From the NCBI GenBank assembly GCA_029098165.1, contig JAQXNU010000190.1, positions 1 through 34,098 on the forward strand: DNA of 34,098 nucleotides. Direction: 5' to 3'. Below the pieces are notes generated by a model that saw only the letters and a program-made list of their open reading frames with translations, had not been told where the DNA came from and did not search any database. This document shows, piece after piece, positions 25,284-33,317 of the stretch. Source of the stretch: Clostridiales bacterium. Lineage in GTDB: Bacteria > Bacillota > Clostridia > Lachnospirales > Lachnospiraceae. The translations under genes were made by a program, and so were the position numbers. Each line of letters starts with the position of its first letter. Within the stretch, counting starts at the first letter, position 1.

Positions 25284-25534
25284 AGTAGATATTCATGATT
25301 CTTCAGAGAAGAGCCGGTTGGTGCGAGGCTTTCGATTTATGAATATTGAACCAGTCTAGGAGCAGCAGAAGACAAAACTGATGATAAAATCAGAAACTTC
25401 TGACGGAGGTCACCGTTATCAAAGACATGTAAGTGATAGCTTGCAATGAGAGCAGATGCAAATCTGAAGTTAGGTGGTAACGCGGATTATAATTCGTCCT
25501 AAGTATATGATCAATATACTTAGGACTTTTTTTA
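25284..25534 (+). ncRNA. T-box leader RNA, proline-specific (specifier CCA)
   Basis: A tRNA-sensing leader. Stem I pairs TAGA (25286-25289) with TCTA (25355-25358) and TATTCAT (25290-25296) with ATGAATA (25339-25345). These enclose a loop TTGAACCAG (25346-25354) whose CCA (25351-25353) is a proline codon. A distal stem-loop with GAAGAGCC and GGTGCGAGGC follows the usual pattern. The T-box sequence AGGTGGTAACGCGG (25472-25485) ends in TGGT, whose T can pair with discriminator A of tRNA-Pro. The terminator pairs GTCCTAAGTATAT (25496-25508) with 25514-25526 plus a T-run; CGTCCT can instead pair with the T-box to form the antiterminator. When uncharged tRNA-Pro accumulates, read-through into proS is expected. 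The downstream gene confirms the specificity. Confidence 0.95.
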
Positions 25535-25600
25535 TTGGATAGGATAGTTCTCCTATCCAATAAAAAACGCTTCGCGTAATGATGTATAGCTTCGCGCGCG
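25534..25600 (+). other. Structured stretch between the T-box terminator and proS
   Basis: ATTGGATAGGA (25534-25544) and TCCTATCCAAT (25551-25561) form a perfect 11-bp hairpin, flanked by T-run and A-run. Two copies of GCTTCGCG (25569-25576 and 25589-25596) follow 20 bases apart, much more GC-rich than the surroundings. Such structure is not part of the standard T-box. It may be a small inserted repeat element or a second leader fold. Confidence 0.5.
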
Positions 25601-25660
25601 TAACAAAGTATGTTATGGAAGTTTGTTCATCGTGAGAGTGTGCAAGAGGAGGTATGAAAT

Positions 25661-27415
25661 ATGAAATTAAAAAATTTAGTCGGTCAGAGATTTAAAGAAA
25701 AACCAGCAGATTGTGTGGTAGATAGTCATGCATTGATGATCCGAGGAGGTTATATGAAGAATGTAGCCAATGGTATTTATTCGGAATATCCAGTATTGCG
25801 AAGAATTACATCGAAGATTGAGCAAATCATCCGAAAAGAGATGGATGCTATCGATGGTCAGGAAGTCATGTTTCCAGTTGTTATGCCAGCGGATCTGTGG
25901 ATGGAATCCGGAAGATATACAAGCATTGGAAGTGAAATGGGAAGATTTTCTGACCGTAATGGAACAAAAATGGTGTTAGGAATGACTCATGAAGAAGCAG
26001 CTGTTCAATTAGTCAGAGAATATGCAAAGTCTTATCAGTTGTATCCATTTATGATTTATCAAATACAGAGGAAATTCAGGGATGAAGCAAGACCAAGAGC
26101 TGGAATGATTCGTGTGCGTGAATTTACGATGAAGGACGCCTATTCTTTTCATACGTCAATAGAAGATCTGCAAGATTATTATCAGAAATGTTATGATGCA
26201 TATCACAGAATCTATAAGAATGTTGGAGTTCCTGAGGTCATTGCAGTCGCATCCGATTCTGGAATGATGGGTGGAAGTTTATCACATGAGTTTATGCTTC
26301 TCACAGATATTGGGGAAGATTCTATCGTAGTTTGTAAGGAGTGTGATTATCGTGCCAATATGGAAGCAGCAGAGACACTTATCAAGACAGAGAAACGGGA
26401 GGATAAGATGTCAAGTGTTGCCGAACATGGGTTAGAATCACTCTCTTGTGTCGAAACACCAGACTGCAAAACAATTGAGGATGTATGTGCGTATTTAAAG
26501 AGCAAGGTAGAAAATAGCTGTAAAGCAGTAGTATACCAGAAAAACTCGGATGATACTTTTATTGTAGCATTTGTGCGTGGAGATTATGAGGTAAATGAAA
26601 CCAAACTTCGCAATCTGGTTGGTGAAGATATTCATGCAGCAGTCATAGATGCGGATGCTCCACTTGTAGCAGGGTATATCGGACCTTATCAGATTTCGAA
26701 TCAAGTTTTAGTCTATTTCGATGTATCCTTACAAGGAATAGATCGTCTCGTTGCAGGTGCGAATAAGGAAGGATATCACTATGTCGGATTGAACCTAGAT
26801 AGAGAAATCGGAAATATTAACTATGTGGATATCTCCAAGGTGAAAGAAGGTGGTATCTGTCCATGCTGTAAAAAGAATTCTTTAATGATTAAACGTGGCA
26901 TAGAGGTAGGTAATATCTTTCAATTGGGAACAAAATATACCAAGAGCATGAATATGCAGTATGTGGACAAAGAAGGGGAAAATCACTATCCATATATGGG
27001 ATGTTACGGGATTGGAGTCGGTCGATTAGCTGCTTCGGTTTGTGAAGCAAAGCATGACGAATTTGGACCAATTTGGCCAATTACGATTGCACCATGGGAA
27101 GTTCATCTATGTTGTCTGAGAGTTGATGATCCTCTGACAAAACAGACAGCTGACGAGCTATACCAAAAATTTATGGCTCAGGGCATTGAGGTTATATATG
27201 ATGATAGAGAAAAAGTACGTCCTGGAGAGATGTTCTCGGACGCAGATTTGCTAGGAGTACCAATTCGCGTCATTGTAAGTCCAAGAAATCTAAAAGAGAA
27301 TAAAATTGAAATTAAAACCAGGGATAAGAGTGTCGACGACAAGGTAGACGTTAAGGATGCGTTATCGTACACAATCAAGTTAAAAGAACAGTTATATAGT
27401 AAAATATGTAATTGA
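25661..27415 (+). CDS. proS: Prolyl-tRNA synthetase (bacterial long form)
   Basis: A 584-residue class II aminoacyl-tRNA synthetase. The N-terminal catalytic core has the motif 1 region (MKNVANGIYSEYPVLRRI), GMTHEEA, motif 2 (FRDEARPRAGMIRVREFTMKDAYSFH) and motif 3 GCYGIGVGRL. A YbaK/ProX-like editing insertion lies at about residues 220-400, and the C-terminal anticodon-binding domain starts at APWEVHL. This is the long ProS type that can clear mischarged Ala-tRNA-Pro. It attaches proline to tRNA-Pro in the cytoplasm. AGAGGAGG precedes ATG 25661. Expression is controlled by the proline T-box upstream. The next gene has its own promoter overlapping the proS stop. Confidence 0.97.
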   Translation: MKLKNLVGQRFKEKPADCVVDSHALMIRGGYMKNVANGIYSEYPVLRRITSKIEQIIRKEMDAIDGQEVMFPVVMPADLWMESGRYTSIGSEMGRFSDRNGTKMVLGMTHEEAAVQLVREYAKSYQLYPFMIYQIQRKFRDEARPRAGMIRVREFTMKDAYSFHTSIEDLQDYYQKCYDAYHRIYKNVGVPEVIAVASDSGMMGGSLSHEFMLLTDIGEDSIVVCKECDYRANMEAAETLIKTEKREDKMSSVAEHGLESLSCVETPDCKTIEDVCAYLKSKVENSCKAVVYQKNSDDTFIVAFVRGDYEVNETKLRNLVGEDIHAAVIDADAPLVAGYIGPYQISNQVLVYFDVSLQGIDRLVAGANKEGYHYVGLNLDREIGNINYVDISKVKEGGICPCCKKNSLMIKRGIEVGNIFQLGTKYTKSMNMQYVDKEGENHYPYMGCYGIGVGRLAASVCEAKHDEFGPIWPITIAPWEVHLCCLRVDDPLTKQTADELYQKFMAQGIEVIYDDREKVRPGEMFSDADLLGVPIRVIVSPRNLKENKIEIKTRDKSVDDKVDVKDALSYTIKLKEQLYSKICN

Positions 27416-27440
27416 TTTTTTTCTCGAAAAAGGCTATAAT
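27412..27440 (+). promoter_or_regulatory. Sigma-A promoter of the REC-EAL-REC gene
   Basis: TTGATT (27412-27417, overlapping the proS stop codon), 17-bp spacer, perfect TATAAT (27435-27440). The leader of about 85 bases ends with a short GGTAC/GTGCC hairpin before the ribosome site. Confidence 0.8.
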
Positions 27441-27531
27441 ATGTACAATGAATGTTAAATTTGGGAAAAAAATAGAATAAAATAATAATTATGCAGGTAC
27501 CGGGAGATAAAGTGCCAAGGGAGGTGTAATG

Positions 27532-29667
27532 ATGCACAAGAGATGCATTTTAGCTGTGGATGATGAACTGGAGAATCTTCAGATGCTGCAGGATATCTTA
27601 AAGGATGAATATGTCATATTAAAAGCAGCTAATGGGAAAGAAGCATTGACAATTCTTAGCAATAATGCTGATGGGATATCTGCGGTAATCTTGGATATTG
27701 AAATGCCAGTCATGGATGGCTATGAAGTTTTGTCGACTATGAGAAAGACGAAGAAGCTATCTGTCATCCCTGTAATTGTATCTTCTCGTGGGGAATGTGA
27801 TAAAGCAGAGATCCGTTCTCTATCCCTTGGTGCTCAGGACTTTGTCGTAAAACCATACAAAGCGGATATCTTGCGTCATCGTTTAGGAAATCTGATTAAG
27901 TTGAGAGAAACAGCAGCAATATTTAATAAAACAGAACGTGACGAAGTAACTGGACTGTATAATAAGCAATTTTTTATGCAAAAGCTTTCGGAATTGCTGA
28001 ATAATGGTGAATCGGAACAATATGACTTAATCTGTATTGGTGTTGAACAGTTTAAATTGATCAATGATACATATGGTGTCTGTGGAGGAGATAAGGTACT
28101 TCATCATATTGGAAGAATCCTTCAGGCTGCATGCAGCAGATATAATATCTGTGGTAGATTTGAGGCAGATAAATTCTATGGAATATTACCACATTCGGAA
28201 ATTTATACGAATGAGATGTTTCTGCCTTGGAAAAAGAAAGTAAACTGTTTTCCGATTGATATGGATATCAAAGTACATTGTGGCATCTATTATATACATA
28301 ACAAAACGGTACCAATTGAAGCAATGTGTGACCGCGCTTTATTGGCAGCCGATAAGAATCGTGGGAAATATGATGAACTGTTTTATATATACGATGATTC
28401 AATACGAAAAAAACTGTTGGAGGAACAGTTCATAACGAGTAACATGCAGACTGCAATAGATCAAAATCAATTTCAAGTTTATTATCAGCCAAAATATGAC
28501 TTGGAAACTGAAAAAGTGATTGGAGCGGAGGCATTAGTTCGCTGGATTCATCCAGAAAAGGGGATTATTTTCCCAGCAGATTTTATACCAATCTTCGAGA
28601 AAAATGGATTTATTACTAAATTAGATGAATATGTTTGGGAGACCGCATGCAAGGATTTACGTACCTGGATGGATGCTGGAATTCCAGTTGTTGCAATCTC
28701 TGTAAATGTATCAAGAGCAGATCTCTATAATCCTAAGATGATCGGAAATTTGCTTCAGATCATTAACAAATATGGTATCCCATTATCGTATATACACTTA
28801 GAAATTACAGAGTCTGCATATACAGAGAATCCTAAACAGATAGTTAGCGTAGTAAGAAAATTAAGAGATTTAGGTTTTTTAATTGAAATGGATGACTTTG
28901 GTAGTGGTTATTCGTCTTTAAATATGCTTGCAGATATGCCAGTTGATGTACTGAAACTGGATATGGGATTTATCCGTTCAGAGACTCAAGTGCTCTCGAG
29001 TAAAGGTATTCTTGGATTTGTCATTAGTCTAGCTAAATGGTTGAATCTTTCTGTCGTTGCAGAAGGAGTGGAGACAAAAGAGCAAATTGTAGCCTTACGT
29101 TCCATGCAATGTAATTATGCACAGGGGTACTATTATGCAAAACCAATGAATTATGAGTCTTTTTCTAAGGTGCTAAAGACTTTGCTAATCAGAGAACGAA
29201 AGAATCTGGTTGAAATTCATGCAAATCCTAAGATGGAGATACAACCAGATCCTGTTTCAGTCAAAGAAAAGGTGATCTTGATCGTAGATGATATTGAAAT
29301 CAACCGAGTGATACTAACTTCTTCATTTGCTGGCAAGTATCAAGTAGAAAAAAAAGAGAATGGTCAGGAAGCCTGGGAGTATCTAGAAAATAATTATGAT
29401 AAAGTCGTGGGGATTCTTTTGGATCTGTTCATGCCGATTATGGACGGGTATCAATTATTGGAAAAGATCCGTTCCGATTGGCGTACCAAAAATATTCCTG
29501 TTATCATTACTTCGTCTGGAGATACCAACTGTGAACTAAAGGCTTTAGAAATGGGAGCCGATGATTTTATCTCAAAACCATATATGCCTTATATTATCCA
29601 GCAAAGGATGGAGAATGTATTAGCACGATATGAATTAAAACAGTTAAAACAAAAAAATGCTCACTAA
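27532..29667 (+). CDS. Response-regulator c-di-GMP phosphodiesterase, REC-GGDEF*-EAL-REC
   Basis: A 711-residue soluble protein. The N-terminal receiver (1-125) has D9-D10 and phosphoacceptor D55. A degenerate GGDEF domain (about 135-295) carries E211-A-D-K-F in place of GGDEF, so cyclase activity is not expected. The EAL domain (about 305-550) has EAL at 333-335, SVNVSR, LEITES, MDDFGSGYSSL, KLD, AEGVET and QGYYYAKPM, that is, the metal and catalytic residues of active phosphodiesterases. A second receiver (about 580-705) has phosphoacceptor D631. It should hydrolyse c-di-GMP under control of two phosphorylation inputs. No histidine kinase is adjacent. ATG 27532 is preferred over ATG 27529 by spacing from GGGAGGTG. 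Confidence 0.95.
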   Translation: MHKRCILAVDDELENLQMLQDILKDEYVILKAANGKEALTILSNNADGISAVILDIEMPVMDGYEVLSTMRKTKKLSVIPVIVSSRGECDKAEIRSLSLGAQDFVVKPYKADILRHRLGNLIKLRETAAIFNKTERDEVTGLYNKQFFMQKLSELLNNGESEQYDLICIGVEQFKLINDTYGVCGGDKVLHHIGRILQAACSRYNICGRFEADKFYGILPHSEIYTNEMFLPWKKKVNCFPIDMDIKVHCGIYYIHNKTVPIEAMCDRALLAADKNRGKYDELFYIYDDSIRKKLLEEQFITSNMQTAIDQNQFQVYYQPKYDLETEKVIGAEALVRWIHPEKGIIFPADFIPIFEKNGFITKLDEYVWETACKDLRTWMDAGIPVVAISVNVSRADLYNPKMIGNLLQIINKYGIPLSYIHLEITESAYTENPKQIVSVVRKLRDLGFLIEMDDFGSGYSSLNMLADMPVDVLKLDMGFIRSETQVLSSKGILGFVISLAKWLNLSVVAEGVETKEQIVALRSMQCNYAQGYYYAKPMNYESFSKVLKTLLIRERKNLVEIHANPKMEIQPDPVSVKEKVILIVDDIEINRVILTSSFAGKYQVEKKENGQEAWEYLENNYDKVVGILLDLFMPIMDGYQLLEKIRSDWRTKNIPVIITSSGDTNCELKALEMGADDFISKPYMPYIIQQRMENVLARYELKQLKQKNAH

Positions 29668-29680
29668 TATAAAAAATAGA

Positions 29681-29720
29681 CTGTGAAAAAACTGCAAATG
29701 ATATTGCAGTTTTTTCACAG
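29681..29720. terminator. Bidirectional terminator between two EAL genes
   Basis: A perfect 17-bp stem, CTGTGAAAAAACTGCAA (29681-29697) with its complement (29704-29720), and a 6-base loop. It contains A6/T6 tracts and lies between convergent genes. Confidence 0.85.
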
Positions 29721-29751
29721 CCCCAATTGAGAGTTTTAGGATATTTGATAC

Positions 29752-31425
29752 CTATGATTCATAGCATTTCTTTTCAAATTCTACTATTGGCATTGGTTTA
29801 GCAAAATAAAAACCTTGAATCAAGTCACAGCCAATCTCATTCAGAAAATCAACTTGATCTTTGGTCTCAACTCCTTCTGCTACGATTTTCATTTGAAGAT
29901 GCTTAGCAAGATTGATTGTATCACGGATCACAGTCTCGCTTCGTTCGGTATTATCAGTTGTACGGAAGAATTCTCCATCAAGTTTGATTACATCCAAAGG
30001 TAAATCCTTTAAAGAGTTAAGAGAAGAGTATCCGGAACCAAAATCGTCCATGGATACTAAGAAACCATTGGACTGTAAGGAGGATACTACATGTAATAAC
30101 TGATCCTTTCCATCGAAGAAAGCACTTTCGGTCAACTCGAATTCAATATATTTATGAGGGATACCATAGCGGTCGACAATGGATAGAATATCATCAAGTA
30201 AGCTATTGATTGTCAGATGAATTCGTGAAAGGTTCACCGAGATGGTAACTAGCTCTTTTCCTTCGTCCATCCATTGACGCTGCTGGCGGCAGACTTCTTC
30301 TAACATATAATTATCAAGACGAATAATCATATGATTCTTTTCAAATAACGGGATAAATTCCCCAGGTGAGATAAAACCTAAGGATGGACTAATCCAGCGA
30401 ACTAATGCTTCTGCACCACCGATCTTATTAGTTATTGCATTGTATTTTGGTTGTAGATATACAACAAACTCCTTATTTTGAAATGCTGTCTCGGTTGCAT
30501 TCTCAAGTTCCTTATCACGTATCTGAGCTTGACGTATGGATTCATTAAATGTTCCGATAAATTCATCTTTTAATCCTTTAATCGTATCTTTGGCCATTCC
30601 TGCATAGATGCTCATCTGTTCTACGGAAAGAGTGTAATCTTGAATAAAGTAAACACCATACGAGAACTTAATGTTTGGAACGGATGCATTCATTAAAACA
30701 TACTGGTTAATCTTTATGATTCGATCTCGGATTTCTGCTTCCTCGTTGTATTTTAATAACATCATATATTCATCCGCAGCATATCGAGTACACGTCTCTT
30801 TCTTGTAGAGCATCTGACGAATGGAAGAACATACATTTTTTAAAACCACATTGGCATTCTCATACCCATAAAGATCATTGAGAATCTTAAAGTTATCAAT
30901 ATCTAATAAAACGAGAGCATAAGATTGTTTTTTATGCTTACGAATCAATTTGTTCGTTTCCATTCGAAATTTCGCTGCATTATTGTAATTTGTAATTGGG
31001 TCGATAAATGCTGCTCTATATAACCTTCGATTTGATATCGTCTGAAAGACAATAAAGAAAATCCAGATAGTAAAACAAATTAGGATGATAACGCCAACGA
31101 TCATACATGCCTGTAGAGAAGTAGCAATTGTTTCTTTTGAAAAAGTTGCCTTCTTCGCTGTTAATAAAGTATAGTTATTATCGTTAACGAGTATAGGATG
31201 CTCATACCAGAGATAACTATCGGATTGCATTAAATCATGATAATGACGAATACTTGTCAGCAACTCTTGAATTGGGTACATATTACCAATAAGACGCTCA
31301 TTATGATCAGCTGAGTCCGAGTCGATGAGAGTATACAGATGATCTTTAAATTTAGAGTATTCTAAGTCTACGTGGTAAAAATCAGCTTCGTCAATATTAT
31401 GGTAGTCTAAAGGTCGGTCATACAT
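29752..31425 (-). CDS. C-terminal piece of a frameshifted membrane GGDEF*-EAL phosphodiesterase
   Basis: This 557-residue frame begins inside an extracellular sensor domain (1-100), then has a TM helix (about 104-129), a degenerate GGDEF domain (AADEY at 216-220) and an EAL domain (EAL at 339-341). The EAL domain has VNLSR, FELTES, MDDFGSGYSSL, IKLD, AEGVET and QGFYFAKPM, all intact. The ATG at 31425 has only weak AAG-rich sequence before it, lies inside the previous frame, and lacks the first TM helix expected of the family. It is therefore most likely the rest of the gene starting at 31949, separated by a frameshift near 31410-31430. If translated independently, a topologically odd protein with an active EAL domain would result. 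Confidence 0.85.
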   Translation of the reverse strand: MYDRPLDYHNIDEADFYHVDLEYSKFKDHLYTLIDSDSADHNERLIGNMYPIQELLTSIRHYHDLMQSDSYLWYEHPILVNDNNYTLLTAKKATFSKETIATSLQACMIVGVIILICFTIWIFFIVFQTISNRRLYRAAFIDPITNYNNAAKFRMETNKLIRKHKKQSYALVLLDIDNFKILNDLYGYENANVVLKNVCSSIRQMLYKKETCTRYAADEYMMLLKYNEEAEIRDRIIKINQYVLMNASVPNIKFSYGVYFIQDYTLSVEQMSIYAGMAKDTIKGLKDEFIGTFNESIRQAQIRDKELENATETAFQNKEFVVYLQPKYNAITNKIGGAEALVRWISPSLGFISPGEFIPLFEKNHMIIRLDNYMLEEVCRQQRQWMDEGKELVTISVNLSRIHLTINSLLDDILSIVDRYGIPHKYIEFELTESAFFDGKDQLLHVVSSLQSNGFLVSMDDFGSGYSSLNSLKDLPLDVIKLDGEFFRTTDNTERSETVIRDTINLAKHLQMKIVAEGVETKDQVDFLNEIGCDLIQGFYFAKPMPIVEFEKKCYES

Positions 31426-31949
31426 ACGATTACTATATTCTTATCTTGATCGAGTAAATAGATATCAAAAATATCGTCTTTAAACAGAGTATTCATATAT
31501 TCATAAACTCTTGTCATAGCTATGGTTCCGTACAGATAACTTGCAGTATTCGCAATATAGGAATAGAATACAAGACTATCCATAGTTTGTAAGATGATAC
31601 CATCAGCGACTCGGGAAGAAACGTTATTTTGACTTATGATATGTAAATCGTCGAATTGATTTGTCATCTTCATCGTATGCAAGAGGGTGTCAATAGGTAT
31701 CTGTTGACCATCCTTATAAGCATTTGATAAGAATAGTGAGAAGGTATGTAAGGAATCCTTATATTTATTAAGGTCATTACTGATCAATGTTGATACATTA
31801 TTCAAGGATTGATCAAAATCTTCATTCTCTTTTTGATAATTATCAATGGTAACAGCGGCTATATATTCAACGCCTAATAATGTGGTAAATAATGTGATAA
31901 TAATTGCAAACAAAATTAAGGGCCACATTTTATGTTTACGTACTTTCAT
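31407..31949 (-). CDS. N-terminal piece of the same frameshifted membrane EAL protein
   Basis: Encodes 180 residues: a basic N-terminus (MKVRKHK), TM1 (WPLILFAIIITLFTTLLGVEY) and a helical extracellular region of Cache-like sensor character ending DQDKNIVIVCMTDL at a TAG (31407-31409). It has no output domain. The following frame continues the sensor domain, so this is the front half of one protein of about 735 residues. ATG 31949 is preferred over 31961 because GGAG lies 6 bases before it. The sequence GTATGTATGACC at the junction contains a tandem 4-base repeat, where slippage is easy. The shift equals loss of one base or gain of two. Confidence 0.85.
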   Translation of the reverse strand: MKVRKHKMWPLILFAIIITLFTTLLGVEYIAAVTIDNYQKENEDFDQSLNNVSTLISNDLNKYKDSLHTFSLFLSNAYKDGQQIPIDTLLHTMKMTNQFDDLHIISQNNVSSRVADGIILQTMDSLVFYSYIANTASYLYGTIAMTRVYEYMNTLFKDDIFDIYLLDQDKNIVIVCMTDL

Positions 31950-31991
31950 TAACTTCTCCATTCTATCTAAAGTTTACATTTTAACAAAAAC

Positions 31992-32020
31992 ATTCTAAGA
32001 CTAAATGCCTAAAAAAGCAA
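31992..32020 (-). promoter_or_regulatory. Promoter of the split EAL gene
   Basis: On the minus strand: TTGCTT (32020-32015), 17-bp spacer, TAGAAT (31997-31992), about 40 bases before the start at 31949. Confidence 0.55.
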
Positions 32021-32207
32021 TATATATCTTTATTCGTATGGTTTTTTATTATTGCTATGTTGTGGATGACTGACAAATAGAAAAAGGAAATATGCATCAT
32101 TGTAAGAAACTACTTTACAAAGTATACTTAGTAACTTAATATAGTTATTATTACTATATAAGATAGACTCTTTAATAACAGCGAGAGGGCATTTAGGGAG
32201 TGTAATC

Positions 32208-32234
32208 ATGGAAAACAGCGTTAACAAACGTTAA
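32208..32234 (+). CDS. Possible 8-codon leader peptide before the DUF1858 gene
   Basis: ATG 32208 follows a good TTTAGGGAG site and encodes MENSVNKR before TAA 32232-32234. The DUF1858 start at 32261 follows 26 bases on. It may be an upstream reading frame or coincidence. A weak promoter candidate, TTTACA (32114-32119) with TAATAT (32137-32142), would include it in the transcript. The rest of 31950-32260 shows only the divergent promoters. Confidence 0.3.
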   Translation: MENSVNKR

Positions 32235-32260
32235 TAAATTAGAAATGGAGACAATAAATT

Positions 32261-32461
32261 ATGGTCATATCAAAGTACTCTTTAATTGGTGCTATCCTAC
32301 AGTCCTATCCATCAGCAACGAAATGTTTTGAAGAGATGGGAATGCATTGTATTTCGTGTCATATGTCCCCGAGAGAGACGTTAGAACAGGCATGTCAGGT
32401 ACATGGAGAAGATGTGGACGTTTTGGTGGCTAAACTAGACGCTCATATTAATGGAATATAA
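32261..32461 (+). CDS. DUF1858 small redox-disulfide protein
   Basis: A 66-residue soluble protein with the DUF1858 pattern: LIGAILQSYPSATKCFEEMGMHC-ISC-HMSPRETLEQACQVHG. C30 and C33 form a CxxC pair, and C22 and C45 are further conserved-looking cysteines. This family (sometimes annotated as hybrid-cluster-protein-associated redox disulfide domain) is common in anaerobes and is presumed to take part in thiol or Fe-S chemistry; its exact role is not established. Length and start are normal (GGAG about 12 bases before ATG 32261). No hybrid-cluster-protein gene is in the window. Confidence 0.9.
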   Translation: MVISKYSLIGAILQSYPSATKCFEEMGMHCISCHMSPRETLEQACQVHGEDVDVLVAKLDAHINGI

Positions 32462-32483
32462 TGTTGGATAAAGTAGAATCATG

Positions 32484-32512
32484 TTGTAGTAAATGGATAA
32501 ATGTGTTAAAAT
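32484..32512 (+). promoter_or_regulatory. Likely promoter of the Asn-rich membrane protein gene
   Basis: TTGTAG (32484-32489), 17-bp spacer, TAAAAT (32507-32512), about 40 bases before ATG 32551. Confidence 0.55.
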
Positions 32513-32550
32513 AGACTTATGTAGTTAAAAAACATAAGGAGTGTTAGCCA

Positions 32551-33183
32551 ATGGATAACAATCAGAATAACATGCAGTACGATCCAAATAATACACAAGA
32601 TAATATGCAGTATAATGCAAACAATGGTCAGAACTATCAAAGTAATCCACAGTATGATCCAAACAATATACAGTATAATCCAAACAATATGCAGTATAAT
32701 CCGTACCATAGTACAGTTACTTCCCAGATGAATGGAGCATTTGGAGAAGTATCTTCCTCTGGAAATACCGCACTTGGAATGGTTGGTATGATCGTAGGAG
32801 CATTGCTTGGTGGAGTTTTATGGGTCTTAATCGGACAATTAGGTTACATAGTTGGTTGGGTCGGAGTTTTCATGATCTTTGCTTCTTTAATAGGCTACGA
32901 ACTTTTAGGTAAGAAAAAAGCGGATAAAAAGATTGTAATCATTGCATTGATCTTAGGTTTAGTTGTTATTTTATTTGCGGACGTTATGACTTATGCATTA
33001 AAGTTTCATAATGAAATCGGCGGTGGTCTTTCTATATGGGAGTGTGTAGAAGAAATAATTGAAGTTATTAAAGTAAGCAGTAAAGCGAAGGTATATTTTA
33101 TTCGTGACTTAGCTATGGGATATATCTTTACAATCATTGCATCCTTTGCATTTCTTAAAAATGGATTGAAATTTAATAAATGA
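32551..33183 (+). CDS. Membrane protein with Asn/Gln/Tyr-rich repeat N-terminus
   Basis: A 210-residue protein. Residues 1-54 are a low-complexity cytoplasmic-type tail of repeated NNMQYNPNN/QYDPNN units (Asn, Gln, Tyr and Pro with almost no charge). The repetition is also visible at DNA level as CAGTATAATCCAAACAATAT-like blocks. Hydrophobic helices follow at about 73-95, 97-119, 128-150 and 185-204, with a lysine-rich loop KKKADKK between the second and third. There is no signal peptide and no recognised family; the layout resembles clostridial small membrane proteins with NQ-rich heads. AAGGAGTG precedes ATG 32551. It has its own predicted promoter and terminator. Function unknown. Confidence 0.85.
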   Translation: MDNNQNNMQYDPNNTQDNMQYNANNGQNYQSNPQYDPNNIQYNPNNMQYNPYHSTVTSQMNGAFGEVSSSGNTALGMVGMIVGALLGGVLWVLIGQLGYIVGWVGVFMIFASLIGYELLGKKKADKKIVIIALILGLVVILFADVMTYALKFHNEIGGGLSIWECVEEIIEVIKVSSKAKVYFIRDLAMGYIFTIIASFAFLKNGLKFNK

Positions 33184-33194
33184 TCGTAAAAGAT

Positions 33195-33235
33195 ACTGTC
33201 AAGAAGTTTTAGTAAACTTTCTTGGCAGTTCTTTT
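33195..33235 (+). terminator. Terminator of the Asn-rich membrane protein gene
   Basis: ACTGTCAAGAAGTTT (33195-33209) pairs with 33214-33229 (one bulge, one G-U), then TTCTTTT. Confidence 0.85.
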
Positions 33236-33247
33236 CATAAATGAATC

Positions 33248-33276
33248 TTTACACCGACCATATCATATATTATAAT
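33248..33276 (+). promoter_or_regulatory. Sigma-A promoter of the TRIC-family gene
   Basis: TTTACA (33248-33253), 17-bp spacer, perfect TATAAT (33271-33276), about 40 bases before ATG 33318. Confidence 0.85.
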
Positions 33277-33317
33277 ACTCGAGATGAGAAATAAGTACTT
33301 AAGAGAGAAGGATTTTT

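Noticed and set aside
27178-27537. 119-residue minus-strand frame over the end of proS
   Set aside because: It overlaps proS and a strong plus-strand promoter; no family resemblance.
32030-32227. 65-residue minus-strand reading frame
   Set aside because: No ribosome site, unlikely composition, and it covers the divergent promoter region.
32217-32240. TTAAC/GTTAA repeat as a Rex redox-repressor site
   Set aside because: It does not fit TTGTTAA-N4-TTAACAA; the resemblance is partial only.
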